A DNA stretch of 64,000 nucleotides from Sphaerochaeta globosa str. Buddy (GTDB taxonomy: Bacteria; Spirochaetota; Spirochaetia; Sphaerochaetales; Sphaerochaetaceae): positions 1,804,458-1,868,457 of the forward strand of contig NC_015152.1 in assembly GCF_000190435.1 (NCBI RefSeq), written 5' to 3'. The notes beneath the pieces are model-generated. The model made no database searches, was not told where the DNA came from, and saw only the letters and a program-made list of their open reading frames with translations. Position 1 is the stretch's first letter. Each line of letters starts with the position of its first letter. Positions 44,600 through 53,505 of the stretch are shown in pieces. A program made the translations under genes and the position numbers.

Positions 44600-45270
44600 G
44601 CTTTGACTGTCTTCGTCAAGGTAAAGGAAATCGGATGGTCCTTGTAATGACCCCTTCTCTCGTTGGGCATCAGCATCGCAAGGCGGAGCATGATCTCATC
44701 CGCAAGGGCTTGGCGGGTATCGCCATCAATGCGCCCTCCCTTCTGGATAATCTCGAAAACTTCCCCAACCTTGATGGTGATAACGGTCCGTTTCAGGCGT
44801 TTGATGTTCTTGGAGAACGAATTGAAGCCCATGACAACTACGGGAATCATCGGGACATCCTTCTTATGGGCGATGAAGGCAACGCCTCCCTTGCCTTCCT
44901 GCAGGCATCCATCTTTGCTACGCGTCCCTTCAGGAGCGATGGCAAGGATGTGCTGCTCATCCAGCACCTTGAAACAAGCATCCATCGTGCTTCTGCCCAT
45001 ATTCTGCCGATCAACAGGAATACTCTTCCACGTGTTCATCAGATACGCCATGAACTTGTGTTCCCACAGTTCCTGCTTTGCAATGGCATGCAACGGACGG
45101 GGTTGGAGGAAAGCATACAGCATCGGTCCCTCCAAATTCGAGGTGTGGTTCACCATCATCAAAAGAGGGCCGGCTTGCGGGACTTTGGCAAGCTCACTGC
45201 GGTCGATGCGAAAAAAGAGCCTGAAGAATGTCCTCAGCAGGCTGTTGATCATGCGTTCTGACAGTTTCAT
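44596..45270 (-). CDS. plsC: 1-acyl-sn-glycerol-3-phosphate acyltransferase
   Basis: 224 residues. PlsC motifs: VNHTSNLEGP (HxxxxE where most members have HxxxxD), the WKSIPVDR region, IAPEGTRSKDG (EGTR) and VPVVVMGF. It makes phosphatidic acid from lysophosphatidate at the inner membrane. The Glu at the dyad's acidic position occurs in some family branches. A downstream lysine-rich segment follows the catalytic domain. It is convergent with the larger PlsC-type gene. Confidence 0.87.
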   Translation of the reverse strand: MKLSERMINSLLRTFFRLFFRIDRSELAKVPQAGPLLMMVNHTSNLEGPMLYAFLQPRPLHAIAKQELWEHKFMAYLMNTWKSIPVDRQNMGRSTMDACFKVLDEQHILAIAPEGTRSKDGCLQEGKGGVAFIAHKKDVPMIPVVVMGFNSFSKNIKRLKRTVITIKVGEVFEIIQKGGRIDGDTRQALADEIMLRLAMLMPNERRGHYKDHPISFTLTKTVKA

Positions 45271-45316
45271 TGCCTCATAATAGCAGACTGCCCCCCTCCT
45301 GCCAAGAAGTACATGG

Positions 45317-46507
45317 TCACCTTTTCTGCTTGGATAGCATAACCAAGTAGGGTATCACCAGCAAAGTGGCAAGACAGGCCAGTAAAGCGAAGGCAACCCT
45401 CAAGGAAACAAGGTTGCCCACAAGTCCGACCAAGGGGAAAATGGCAATCATGAACAGGCTGTAGGCCATGCTCTGGAAACTGAGGATGGTCGCTCTGAAC
45501 TTGGAGGGAATCAATTGATTCAGATAGGTCGAAATAGTGGGGATCAACAATCCTTCAATGGATGCTGACAATACGTAGAAGGCCATCGAATAGGGCGTGA
45601 GCGCCACTCCCCAAAGCGTGACAAGCAGCATGAGAGGACAGCAGACTAGTAATCCTTTTTGACCGATTCGTTTCTCAATCGCATGTGCTTTCACCGAGAA
45701 GAATGCTGCAACTGCTGCATGGATGGAAAACACGATACCGATTGATGCTGGATCATAGCCCAGGTGTGTCCAATGGTTCTGCAAATAGAAAAACAAGCAA
45801 ACCATGAAGGCGAACAATGACTCACTGAAAAGAATGAAAAAACCGATACGCGGTGTTTTTTTGAATACCTTGCCACTGTCCAGAATTTGGCTTTTCAAGG
45901 AGGAAAGTACCGATGCCCAGACCGACGTTCTCACTCTGCTTTCCTGCTTTTCCAACTCCGGTTCACGAAAGAAAAGCGCTATGCATAAGCCAATGACGGC
46001 AGAACCGATGGTCGCATAGAACGCGAGAGCGAAATTGAGGGAAGCAAGATAGCCCCCCACCAAGAAGGACAGGATTGACCCTATCTGGTTGATCAGCTCA
46101 TCGTTGCCCTTCACCTTGATGTATCGATCTTGTTGACCATCAAGCAGCAGTGAGTCATACAGCAGGGCATCGCCGGCTCCCGATTCAAGGTTGTATCCCA
46201 ATGCACTCAACACAAAGGCAAGTACCTGCAAGAGGAATGTGGAGCTGTACAGCATGAAAACCAGACTCAGGGTATAACTGACCCTGCCTGCAATGCGGCT
46301 TGCCTTTCTTCCCCAGATATCAGCTACCGAACCGGTTGGGACTTCCATCAGAAACGAAGTACTATGAAAGATTGCCTCGAGCAGACCCAACTGCATCAGG
46401 GAGAAACCCTTGCCGGCAAGGTAGATCATCCAAAGGCCATGGGTGAAGGAGAGGCTGAGGGAAAATGAGAATGCATAGGCCAAACCAATGTTTCTTGTGT
46501 ATCGCAT
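45317..46507 (-). CDS. Major facilitator superfamily transporter
   Basis: 396 residues from ATG 46507 (GGGGGAGG 3 nt upstream); the in-frame ATG at 46528 lies before the site. About twelve membrane helices. The first-half loop motif reads EVPTGSVADIWGRKASRIAGR, matching the DRxGRR-type motif A of MFS drug-efflux-like carriers. The substrate cannot be predicted. Stands alone between plsC and the aldo/keto reductase group. Confidence 0.87.
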   Translation of the reverse strand: MRYTRNIGLAYAFSFSLSLSFTHGLWMIYLAGKGFSLMQLGLLEAIFHSTSFLMEVPTGSVADIWGRKASRIAGRVSYTLSLVFMLYSSTFLLQVLAFVLSALGYNLESGAGDALLYDSLLLDGQQDRYIKVKGNDELINQIGSILSFLVGGYLASLNFALAFYATIGSAVIGLCIALFFREPELEKQESRVRTSVWASVLSSLKSQILDSGKVFKKTPRIGFFILFSESLFAFMVCLFFYLQNHWTHLGYDPASIGIVFSIHAAVAAFFSVKAHAIEKRIGQKGLLVCCPLMLLVTLWGVALTPYSMAFYVLSASIEGLLIPTISTYLNQLIPSKFRATILSFQSMAYSLFMIAIFPLVGLVGNLVSLRVAFALLACLATLLVIPYLVMLSKQKR

Positions 46508-46643
46508 GTTCCTCCCCCTTGTAGGCAAACCTTGCCCATCATACGCCTAGAACGTACAGGAGGCAAGAAATGTACCCATTGAATACCCAATATTTGCAGA
46601 ATTCATGGTATGCTGAATGACATATTCAACGAAGGAGACCGCC

Positions 46644-47774
46644 ATGGAAACGAGAACATGGGAGAAAGCCGACCTCACTACCTCCCTCTTGGGCTTCGGC
46701 GCGATGCGCCTGCCGCTTTCTGATACGCTCAGCATCGACAGAGCAGTTGCATCTGAAATGCTCAAAGAGGCCTATGAGAGCGGAGTCACCTATTTCGATA
46801 CCGCCTATACCTATCACAATGGGGAGAGCGAACTTTTTTTGGGTTCGTTTCTCAAGCAATATCCAAGAAACACCTACCAACTGGCAACCAAACTGCCGCA
46901 ATGGCTCGTAAAAACACTGGATGATGCAAAACGCCTATTTTCTGAACAGTTGGAACGCCTGCAGCATCAGTACTTCGATTTTTACCTCATCCATGCCATT
47001 GATAAACAAGCCTACGTACGTATGCAAGAGCTTGGGGTGGTCAGCTATCTTGAAGAACAGCAGAAGGTAGGCAAGATCAAACAGCTAGGCTTCTCCTTTC
47101 ACTCAATCTATGAGGATTTCGAATATATCGCCGCCTCCAGGACCTGGGACTTTTGCCAACTGCAGTACAACTATCTGGATACCGAGGACCAGGCGGGAGA
47201 TAAGGGATATGATTTGAGTACCAAGCTGGGTATACCCGTCATCGTGATGGAGCCCATAAAAGGTGGTTTGCTGGCCAATCTTCCCCCCGACCTCGAAGCA
47301 AAACTCAAGGCACTCGATCCTTCGGCCTCGAGTGCTTCCTATGCACTAAGGTGGGTCGCCGACCATCCAAATGTGAAGGTAATTCTCAGCGGCATGTCCA
47401 CACCTGAACAGGTGATAGAGAACCTAAAAACGTTTCAGTCTCCCAAAAGGCTTTCAAAGGCTGAGCGTGCTACCCTCGATGCAATCGGACAAACCATGCG
47501 TGACAGAGTCGGAAACGGTTGTACGGGCTGCAAGTATTGCATGCCCTGTCCCTTCGGTGTCGACATTCCCGGCAATTTTGCCCTGTGGAACAAGCAGAGG
47601 ATGTTTGACTCCTATCAGGTGATACAGGCGCAGTGGGAGAATGCCAAGGAGCTGGGCAAACGCCCGACTTCCTGCACCGAATGCGGTCAGTGTGTCCCCT
47701 TGTGCCCTCAGCATATCAATATCCCTGAGGACCTGAAACGGGTACACAGTGAACTGGAATCACTGCGGTTCTGA
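46644..47774 (+). CDS. Aldo/keto reductase with C-terminal 4Fe-4S domain
   Basis: 376 residues from ATG 46644 (GGAG 7 nt upstream). The AKR barrel (1-~285) shows LLGFGAMRLP, YFDTAYTYHNGESE (catalytic Asp/Tyr), LATKLP (Lys) and FYLIHAID (His). The C-terminal ~90 residues carry a ferredoxin-like motif: CTGCKYCMPCPFGVDIP and CTECGQCVPLCPQHINIP, two 4Fe-4S clusters. Such proteins are common in anaerobes and may couple ferredoxin-type electrons to carbonyl chemistry; substrate unknown. First of a group of four closely spaced plus-strand genes. Confidence 0.92.
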   Translation: METRTWEKADLTTSLLGFGAMRLPLSDTLSIDRAVASEMLKEAYESGVTYFDTAYTYHNGESELFLGSFLKQYPRNTYQLATKLPQWLVKTLDDAKRLFSEQLERLQHQYFDFYLIHAIDKQAYVRMQELGVVSYLEEQQKVGKIKQLGFSFHSIYEDFEYIAASRTWDFCQLQYNYLDTEDQAGDKGYDLSTKLGIPVIVMEPIKGGLLANLPPDLEAKLKALDPSASSASYALRWVADHPNVKVILSGMSTPEQVIENLKTFQSPKRLSKAERATLDAIGQTMRDRVGNGCTGCKYCMPCPFGVDIPGNFALWNKQRMFDSYQVIQAQWENAKELGKRPTSCTECGQCVPLCPQHINIPEDLKRVHSELESLRF

Positions 47775-47827
47775 GGGCTCTCGTCTTTTTTCCCAAGTTA
47801 CTATATCGTGAGGCCAGGAGTGAGGTG

Positions 47828-48772
47828 ATGGACAACCAAGAGAAAGCAATTGCAATCCTTACAGGATGGTATACGGGTGATGGGATGGGCAGCCAGACCG
47901 ATGGCATGGAAGCGAGCGAGGTGGAAGTATTGTGTCCCGAGGGGATACAGGAACTCTACACATTGGAAGAAGTCCGGCCCCTATGCGGAATGTCAAGCGA
48001 TGTCAGTGACTTACCAACCCTGCTTGGTCTCAGTATTGCAAGCAACAAGGCATGCGACGTCCACCATGTAAAAGCCAGCTATAGAAAATATATCCAGGAA
48101 GGGGATGGCCCCTCCGAGCATGTCAGCCACATTCTTCAGACCGAGCCATCCAAGGCTGACCACAGCCTGTCTCTCACCCGCTCCCCCATTCACGGGATTT
48201 TGAAAGTATCACAGAGCCAGGGAAAGTGGCTCACCTTTCTCAAGGCAGAGAATCAGATCACCAGCAGCAGTGATCTTTCTTTGCAAGCAGCATTGCTGCT
48301 CTCCTACGGGTTTGCTTCACTGTTGGAGCAAGGGTATGACCAAGGCCTCACGTTTGTGACAGAGCTGCAAAGCTTTGCAAAACGCAGCCGCTTCGATGAG
48401 CGCATCATCACTTGCTTGCAGGCAGCCATCAATCAGAAACCGCTTCCCTTGTATGATGCAAAACAGAGCACCTTCGTCCTTACAACCCTTTTAGTTGTCA
48501 TGCACACCCTGATCGCTTTCGATTCCTACGAAGCGGGAATGCAGGCACTGGTGATGCGAGGGGGAAACGCTCGGCTTACGTGCGCCGTCTATGGAGGCTT
48601 GGCTGCAGGCTTGTATGGAAGCCAGTGCATTCCCGAACGCTGGATCGATGAAATATTCCCTTCAGCGGCCCTTGAGTCGATGATCAAGAAACAAACCCTC
48701 TTCAAACGGGAAACGATACATATGGAGAAGTTGGCAGCTTCGCTTGCAAAAAGCTTGCTCGAATTAGCTTGA
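47828..48772 (+). CDS. ADP-ribosylglycohydrolase-fold protein lacking metal ligands
   Basis: 314 residues from ATG 47828 (AGGAG 7 nt upstream; GTG 47825 is also in frame). The fold is recognisable: ILTGWYTGDGMGS at the N-terminus (GxxxGDxxG), LTRSPIHGIL (RxxPIG-like), a helical AALLLSYGFASLLEQG, and MRGGNARLTCAVYGGLAAGLYG at about 235-260, corresponding to GGDTDTxAAxxGALxGAxxG. The Mg-binding acidic residues of both TDDT-like and DTD sites are changed (SSDVSD and GGNARL), so hydrolysis of ADP-ribose is unlikely. It may bind a nucleotide or act as a regulator. Confidence 0.75.
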   Translation: MDNQEKAIAILTGWYTGDGMGSQTDGMEASEVEVLCPEGIQELYTLEEVRPLCGMSSDVSDLPTLLGLSIASNKACDVHHVKASYRKYIQEGDGPSEHVSHILQTEPSKADHSLSLTRSPIHGILKVSQSQGKWLTFLKAENQITSSSDLSLQAALLLSYGFASLLEQGYDQGLTFVTELQSFAKRSRFDERIITCLQAAINQKPLPLYDAKQSTFVLTTLLVVMHTLIAFDSYEAGMQALVMRGGNARLTCAVYGGLAAGLYGSQCIPERWIDEIFPSAALESMIKKQTLFKRETIHMEKLAASLAKSLLELA

Positions 48773-48786
48773 GATTGGAGGATGTG

Positions 48787-49758
48787 ATGGAATACAAACC
48801 GTTAGGAAAAACCGGCATCATGGTATCGCAGCTGTGCTTCGGCACCATGTCGTTCGGCTCACGTGCCGACAAGGCCCAGTCACAGGCGATGTACAACCTG
48901 TGCAGGGAGAAGGGTGTCAACTTCTTCGACTGCGCCAATGTGTATCAGAAAGGCCTCGCTGAAGAGTATCTGGGTTCCTTCATTGCAGCTGAGCGTGACA
49001 AGGTGGTGATAACGACCAAAGCGTATGGAGCTATGGGGGACGGGGTGAACGACAAGGGTTGCTCCGCCAAAAACCTGCGCAATGCCCTGCATCAGAGTCT
49101 CAAGCGCCTTGGAACCGACTATGTGGATGTTTTCTTTCTGCACCATTTCGATCCTACCACGAGCGAGGAAGAAGTGTTGAGAACCCTCGACAGTTTCGTG
49201 CGTGAAGGAAAGGTCCTGAGTATCGGGGTGAGCAACTATGCCGCCTATCAGGTTGAGCGACTGCTTCGGGTGAGCGAGCTGAAAAATCTCGTCGGTGTAC
49301 AGTGCATCCAGCCGATGTACAACCTTGCCAAGAGAATGGCTGAGGTGGAACTCTTTCCCATGGCACGCGCTGAGGGAATGGGAGTGATCACCTACAGTCC
49401 TCTCGCCGGAGGATTGCTCACCGGAAGGTATGTGAGTCCTGAGGGAAGGAAGAGTGGCCGCCTGATAGAAAATCCCAAGTACAAAATTCGGTATGAGGGA
49501 GCCTTCTATGAGCAGGTCGGAGCCTCGTTTGCTTCCTATGCAGCTCAGCTTGGCATGCACCCTGCAACACTGGGAATTTCGTGGATACTCTCGAATCCTG
49601 CGGTCACCGCCCCAATTTTGGGTGCAGCCGATATCGACCAACTCAGACCATCGCTGGATGCACTTTCCCATCCATTAAGCAAGGAAGTGCTACAACAACT
49701 GGATATAATCAGCCCCCCGCTTCCTCCCGCCCACGACCGCACCGAGGAACGAAGCTGA
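48787..49758 (+). CDS. Aldo/keto reductase
   Basis: 323 residues from ATG 48787 (GGAGG 5 nt upstream). Single-domain AKR of the Kvbeta/YhdN-like type: LGKTGIMVSQLCFGTMSFG, FFDCANVYQKGLAEEYLG (catalytic Asp and Tyr), ITTKAYG (Lys), FFLHHFD (His), IGVSNYAAYQ and YSPLAGGLLTGRY (NADPH contacts). Uses NADPH to reduce aldehydes or ketones, perhaps sugar-derived. Lies 14 bp after the ADP-ribosylglycohydrolase-like gene. Confidence 0.92.
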   Translation: MEYKPLGKTGIMVSQLCFGTMSFGSRADKAQSQAMYNLCREKGVNFFDCANVYQKGLAEEYLGSFIAAERDKVVITTKAYGAMGDGVNDKGCSAKNLRNALHQSLKRLGTDYVDVFFLHHFDPTTSEEEVLRTLDSFVREGKVLSIGVSNYAAYQVERLLRVSELKNLVGVQCIQPMYNLAKRMAEVELFPMARAEGMGVITYSPLAGGLLTGRYVSPEGRKSGRLIENPKYKIRYEGAFYEQVGASFASYAAQLGMHPATLGISWILSNPAVTAPILGAADIDQLRPSLDALSHPLSKEVLQQLDIISPPLPPAHDRTEERS

Positions 49759-49772
49759 AGCAATCCAGCTTC
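49751..49772. other. Hairpin overlapping an aldo/keto reductase stop codon
   Basis: GAAGCTG (49751-49757) and CAGCTTC (49766-49772) form a 7-bp stem with an 8-nt loop just before the recQ-like start. No T tract, so it is more likely an attenuating or stabilising element than a terminator. Confidence 0.4.
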
Positions 49773-49789
49773 AATGCCGCCTTTGGGGC

Positions 49790-51310
49790 ATGGAGTTGGA
49801 TCACACCATCAAAGATCTTGCGTCAACGGTCTTCGGCATACAAATGCTCAGACCGTTTCAATCGGTTGTCATCCAACGCATTCTTGAGCTCGATGCACAG
49901 AATGTGAACCACAAAGGGCTTTTGGTAACCCTGCCCACCGGCAGCGGCAAAAGCTTGTGCTTCATGCTCCCTTCCTTGCTAGTCGAAGGCCTGACTGTCA
50001 TCGTCTACCCTTTACGCTCCTTGATGAACGACCAAGTAAGGCGGTTTACCAAGCTGGGGATCGCATGCATCGCCATCCAGGGAGGGCAATCGAGGGAGCA
50101 GAGAAAAGCATTGTTCTCCCTTCTGGACGACCACCGCTGCAAAGTGGTCATCACCAATGCAGAATGCTTGAGCCAACAGGCAGTCTTTTGTGAACTTGCC
50201 CATCATACCATCAGTCTGTTGGTAGTCGATGAAGCCCATACCATTGTTCGCTGGGGGGAGGGCTTCAGACCTGTTTTTGCATCCCTCGCTCCCTTGCTCG
50301 CCTTCCTGCCCATCAAACAAATCCTTTGCTTTACGGCAACAGCCGACCAGGCAGTCATCCAAGGTCTGAATGATCTCATATTCACCAGGGGCAAACCTCA
50401 TCTGGTACGCTGTAGCAGTGACCGGCCGAATATCAGCTACCATGTTTTTCGTACACTGAGCAAAGACCATACCTTGGCAGCTCTGCTTGCACAAAAGAAC
50501 TTCCGTCCAGCACTTGTTTTCTGCAATACGCGCGAAAGCACGCTCTTTGCCTGCAACGCCTTGCAAAGAACCCATCCTCAAATCCCTTGCAGGTACTATC
50601 ATGCAGGCTTGGATTCCAACCAACGCAAAGCCTTGGAAAGCTGGTTTGGAAACCAGCAGGAAGGCGTCCTCTTTTCAACCAACGCGTTCGGTATGGGAGT
50701 GGACAAGAGCAACATCAGGACAGTCATCCACCGAGAGCTTCCAGACGATGCCCTCTCCTATTTGCAGGAAAGCGGCCGTGGTGGACGCGATGGGAGGCAA
50801 AGCAGGGCTTTCATCCTCCTCGACGGCACAGAAAAAGGAAAACTTACCCAACTCTTCTTTTCAGTGGATGCATGTTATCGGGAGAGTCTGCTTGCAGAAC
50901 TCGGTGAGTCACTGGATTTCTGCAACGGTTGTGATGTATGTAGCCATACCGTAGATGCAAAACGACAAGGAGAGGATGCACTGCTTGGCAGTATTGCCTG
51001 GCATCCATTGCGCTACAGTCCCAGTTCTCTCTCTACGCTGCTTACATCCCAAGCAGCCTACAACAGCTTCTCCAAAACACTTTCTTCGTGGAGGCAGAAG
51101 GAGATACGCTCAGCTTTGCTTTTGCTGCTTTCAGAGGGAAAGGTGTGCATGACCAGGCGCTCTAGACGCCTGTATCTTCCCTGCAAAACGTATGTGACAC
51201 TCTTGACAGCACATCACTTCTATAAAAAACTTACGTATGGAACGAAAGAAAACCGAGCATGTACCACAGCAGACCTACCAGACCATGCCCCGTCCATTCC
51301 TGCCGATTAA
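49790..51310 (+). CDS. RecQ-family ATP-dependent DNA helicase, short form
   Basis: 506 residues. Helicase motifs: FGIQMLRPFQSVVI (motif 0), TLPTGSGKSLCFMLP (Walker A), VVDEAHTIVRWGEGFRP (DEAH and the aromatic loop), CFTATAD, NAFGMGVDKSNIRTVIH and QESGRGGRDG. The zinc subdomain is present (CYRES, then CNGCDVC). A winged-helix-like region follows, but there is no HRDC domain; E. coli RecQ is about 100 residues longer. Unwinds 3' tailed DNA in repair and replication restart. It follows the aldo/keto reductase by 31 bp. Confidence 0.9.
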   Translation: MELDHTIKDLASTVFGIQMLRPFQSVVIQRILELDAQNVNHKGLLVTLPTGSGKSLCFMLPSLLVEGLTVIVYPLRSLMNDQVRRFTKLGIACIAIQGGQSREQRKALFSLLDDHRCKVVITNAECLSQQAVFCELAHHTISLLVVDEAHTIVRWGEGFRPVFASLAPLLAFLPIKQILCFTATADQAVIQGLNDLIFTRGKPHLVRCSSDRPNISYHVFRTLSKDHTLAALLAQKNFRPALVFCNTRESTLFACNALQRTHPQIPCRYYHAGLDSNQRKALESWFGNQQEGVLFSTNAFGMGVDKSNIRTVIHRELPDDALSYLQESGRGGRDGRQSRAFILLDGTEKGKLTQLFFSVDACYRESLLAELGESLDFCNGCDVCSHTVDAKRQGEDALLGSIAWHPLRYSPSSLSTLLTSQAAYNSFSKTLSSWRQKEIRSALLLLLSEGKVCMTRRSRRLYLPCKTYVTLLTAHHFYKKLTYGTKENRACTTADLPDHAPSIPAD

Positions 51311-51381
51311 GCAGTTGGAGCAACAGTTCAAGCCTCCTATAAGAAAACTCACACGTTCATGGAAAAAATTGTTGTTGCTGC

Positions 51382-52356
51382 TCACATCCCCGCCGAACCG
51401 ATAACCAAACGGGGTTGGATGGTACTACTCTCTTCCTGCTGGCCACTGAGCAGCAGTAAAAGCTTCTGGGTGGCTTTCTGATAAAGTTGTCCACATTGGA
51501 TATCCACGCTTGCCGCCTTGGCACCGAGAAGTGCCGAGAAGGGAGAAGCATCGTACCCTACTGCAGGCATGTCCAGTGGCAGACGCATCAGTACATCAAA
51601 GAGGGTAAGGTCGTTCACCGCTGCAATTCCGTCAATATGGTCAGAGCTAAGTATCTGTTCTATCTGAGGCAGTATCGATGTAATCGAGGTAGCAGCTCCA
51701 ATACTTGTATGCAGCACCCTTGCTTCGGGGTAGACACTCAGAAAGCCTTCCAAGCGTTCAGCATGCGGCATTACACTTTCAATAAACCCCGTGATGTATA
51801 AAGGCCTGACACACCCCTTGTCCCTGAGGTAGTTTCCTTGCAGTACTCCCCCGTACCGGTTGTCGGTACGTACACACAGGCCCTGCGTACTTTCGTGCAG
51901 ATGATGCGAGAGTACATAGGGAATGGAAATATCCTCAAACAAAGCCAGCTCTTCGCTCATATCAACGTCATAGGAAAGGATTCCATCACACTGCTTTTGG
52001 AGTGCTTGCATATCTTCTTTGGTACGTACGTTGTAAAACCGCAACTGCCAGGAGCTTTGGCCGATGACTTGCTGCACACCCCGCAGGGATCTGCCGAAGA
52101 ACCAATCGAAGCTGGGAAAATTCCCCCAATAATAGGGTCTGCCTGTTTTATTGAACTCGACAAACGCAAGCGTTCCGGTGCCCTTGCGCCTCAAACTTGC
52201 GGCAAGACAGTTGGGCGAGTAGCCCAGCGTCTCTGCCGCCTCAAAGACTCGCTGCCGCAAATCAGCAGAGACTGAATCGGGGGCATTGTAGACTCGGGAA
52301 ACCGTTGCACTGCTGACATTCGCAAGGGAGGCGACACTGTCGCGGGTAATTCTCAT
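51382..52356 (-). CDS. LacI/GalR-family transcriptional regulator
   Basis: 324 residues from ATG 52356 (GGAGG 5 nt upstream). The N-terminal LacI helix-turn-helix reads RDSVASLANVSSATVSRVYN, with hinge helix LAASLRRKG; the rest is a sugar-binding periplasmic-protein-like domain (DGILSYDVD, VRTDNRYGGVL, DGIAAVNDLTLFDVL). Divergent from galT-galK, with a 14-bp palindrome between them. It very likely represses itself and the galactose genes, with galactose or a related sugar as inducer. Confidence 0.92.
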   Translation of the reverse strand: MRITRDSVASLANVSSATVSRVYNAPDSVSADLRQRVFEAAETLGYSPNCLAASLRRKGTGTLAFVEFNKTGRPYYWGNFPSFDWFFGRSLRGVQQVIGQSSWQLRFYNVRTKEDMQALQKQCDGILSYDVDMSEELALFEDISIPYVLSHHLHESTQGLCVRTDNRYGGVLQGNYLRDKGCVRPLYITGFIESVMPHAERLEGFLSVYPEARVLHTSIGAATSITSILPQIEQILSSDHIDGIAAVNDLTLFDVLMRLPLDMPAVGYDASPFSALLGAKAASVDIQCGQLYQKATQKLLLLLSGQQEESSTIQPRLVIGSAGM

Positions 52357-52374
52357 CAGGGCCTCCATTTTTCG

Positions 52375-52403
52375 TTGACAAAGCATTGTCACAGGTGTAG
52401 TGT
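52375..52403 (+). promoter_or_regulatory. galTK promoter
   Basis: Consensus TTGACA (52375-52380), 17-bp spacer, TAGTGT (52398-52403). The -10 overlaps the operator palindrome. Confidence 0.7.
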
Positions 52404-52427
52404 ACACGTGTACATTTAAGAAAGCAA
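52399..52427 (-). promoter_or_regulatory. Promoter of the LacI-family regulator gene
   Basis: On the minus strand TTGCTT (52427-52422), 17-bp spacer, TACACT (52404-52399). The operator fills most of the spacer and part of the -10. Confidence 0.6.
52401..52414. promoter_or_regulatory. Operator for the LacI-family regulator
   Basis: The perfect 14-bp palindrome TGTACACGTGTACA has the central CpG typical of LacI/GalR operators. It overlaps both divergent promoters, so one bound repressor dimer would block both. Confidence 0.75.
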
Positions 52428-52443
52428 GAGGGATGTAACAGCT

Positions 52444-53496
52444 ATGGATTTACAATTCGATACACACAACCGGTATAATCCGCTGCTCGCACAGTGGGTG
52501 AAAGTCTCGCCCCACCGGACCAAGCGTCCTTGGAACGGACAGGTTGAGAAGCCCAATCTGCAAGAGCTTCCCTCGTACGATAGCACGTGTTACCTATGTC
52601 CGGGCAACCAGCGCTCGGGCGGAGAGCGGAACCCTGACTATCAGGATGTGTATGTGTTTGACAATGATTTTGCCTCCTTGCTGCCTACCACACCCAGCGA
52701 TGCAATCGAAATGGGTCCGCATGGACTGCTTAAGGCGAATGGTGAAAGCGGTCAATGCAGAGTAGTCTGCTTCTCAGCCCGACATGACCTTACCCTTGCT
52801 AGGATGGAGATAGAGGATATCGAGAAAGTCCTCTCAGTCTGGCAGAAGGAATATGAGACGATTGGAAGCAACGAGAAGATCAACTACGTGCAGATTTTCG
52901 AGAACCGTGGGGCGATCATGGGGTGTTCGAATCCCCATCCGCATGCACAGATTTGGAGCGAACAAATCATTCCGGACATTCCAGCAACCGAACTTGTACA
53001 GGAAGCGATGTACTACGCAAACCATACAAGCACTATGTTGATGGACTATGCTCTTTTTGAACAAGAGGTTGGCGAACGGGTGGTCGTCCAAGGCAAGCAC
53101 TTTCTCGCTGTTGTTCCCTTCTGGGCTGTTTGGCCGTATGAAACCATGATTCTCCCCTACAAAAGAAATTTGCAGAGCCTTTGCGATCTGTCCGAAGAAG
53201 AACGAAAAGACCTCGCCTACACGATGCAGCAGCTGGGAATCCGCTACGACAATGTATTCCAAACCAGCTTCCCCTACTCCATGGGAGTACATCAGAAACC
53301 TACCGATGGGAAGGCCTATCCGGGACACACCATGCACCTGCACTATTTCCCGCCTTTGCTACGCAGCGCCACCGTCAAGAAATTCATGGTAGGCTATGAG
53401 ATGATGGCTATGCCCCAGCGCGATATCACCGCTGAGCAGGCTGCTCAAAAGCTCAGAGAACAAAGCGATGTGCACTATCGAAGCACTCTACACTAG
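52444..53496 (+). CDS. galT: Galactose-1-phosphate uridylyltransferase
   Basis: 350 residues (GAGGG upstream of ATG). Leloir pathway: swaps UMP between UDP-glucose and galactose-1-phosphate. HIT-superfamily motifs: CYLCPGN (zinc Cys pair), ENRGAIMGCSNPHPHAQIW (zinc/active-site region; the HPHAQ triad contains the nucleophilic His) and the C-terminal SMGVHQKP with HMHLHYFPP. Length matches the family. First gene of the gal operon, 9 bp before galK. Confidence 0.95.
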   Translation: MDLQFDTHNRYNPLLAQWVKVSPHRTKRPWNGQVEKPNLQELPSYDSTCYLCPGNQRSGGERNPDYQDVYVFDNDFASLLPTTPSDAIEMGPHGLLKANGESGQCRVVCFSARHDLTLARMEIEDIEKVLSVWQKEYETIGSNEKINYVQIFENRGAIMGCSNPHPHAQIWSEQIIPDIPATELVQEAMYYANHTSTMLMDYALFEQEVGERVVVQGKHFLAVVPFWAVWPYETMILPYKRNLQSLCDLSEEERKDLAYTMQQLGIRYDNVFQTSFPYSMGVHQKPTDGKAYPGHTMHLHYFPPLLRSATVKKFMVGYEMMAMPQRDITAEQAAQKLREQSDVHYRSTLH

Positions 53497-53505
53497 GAGA
53501 TACCT

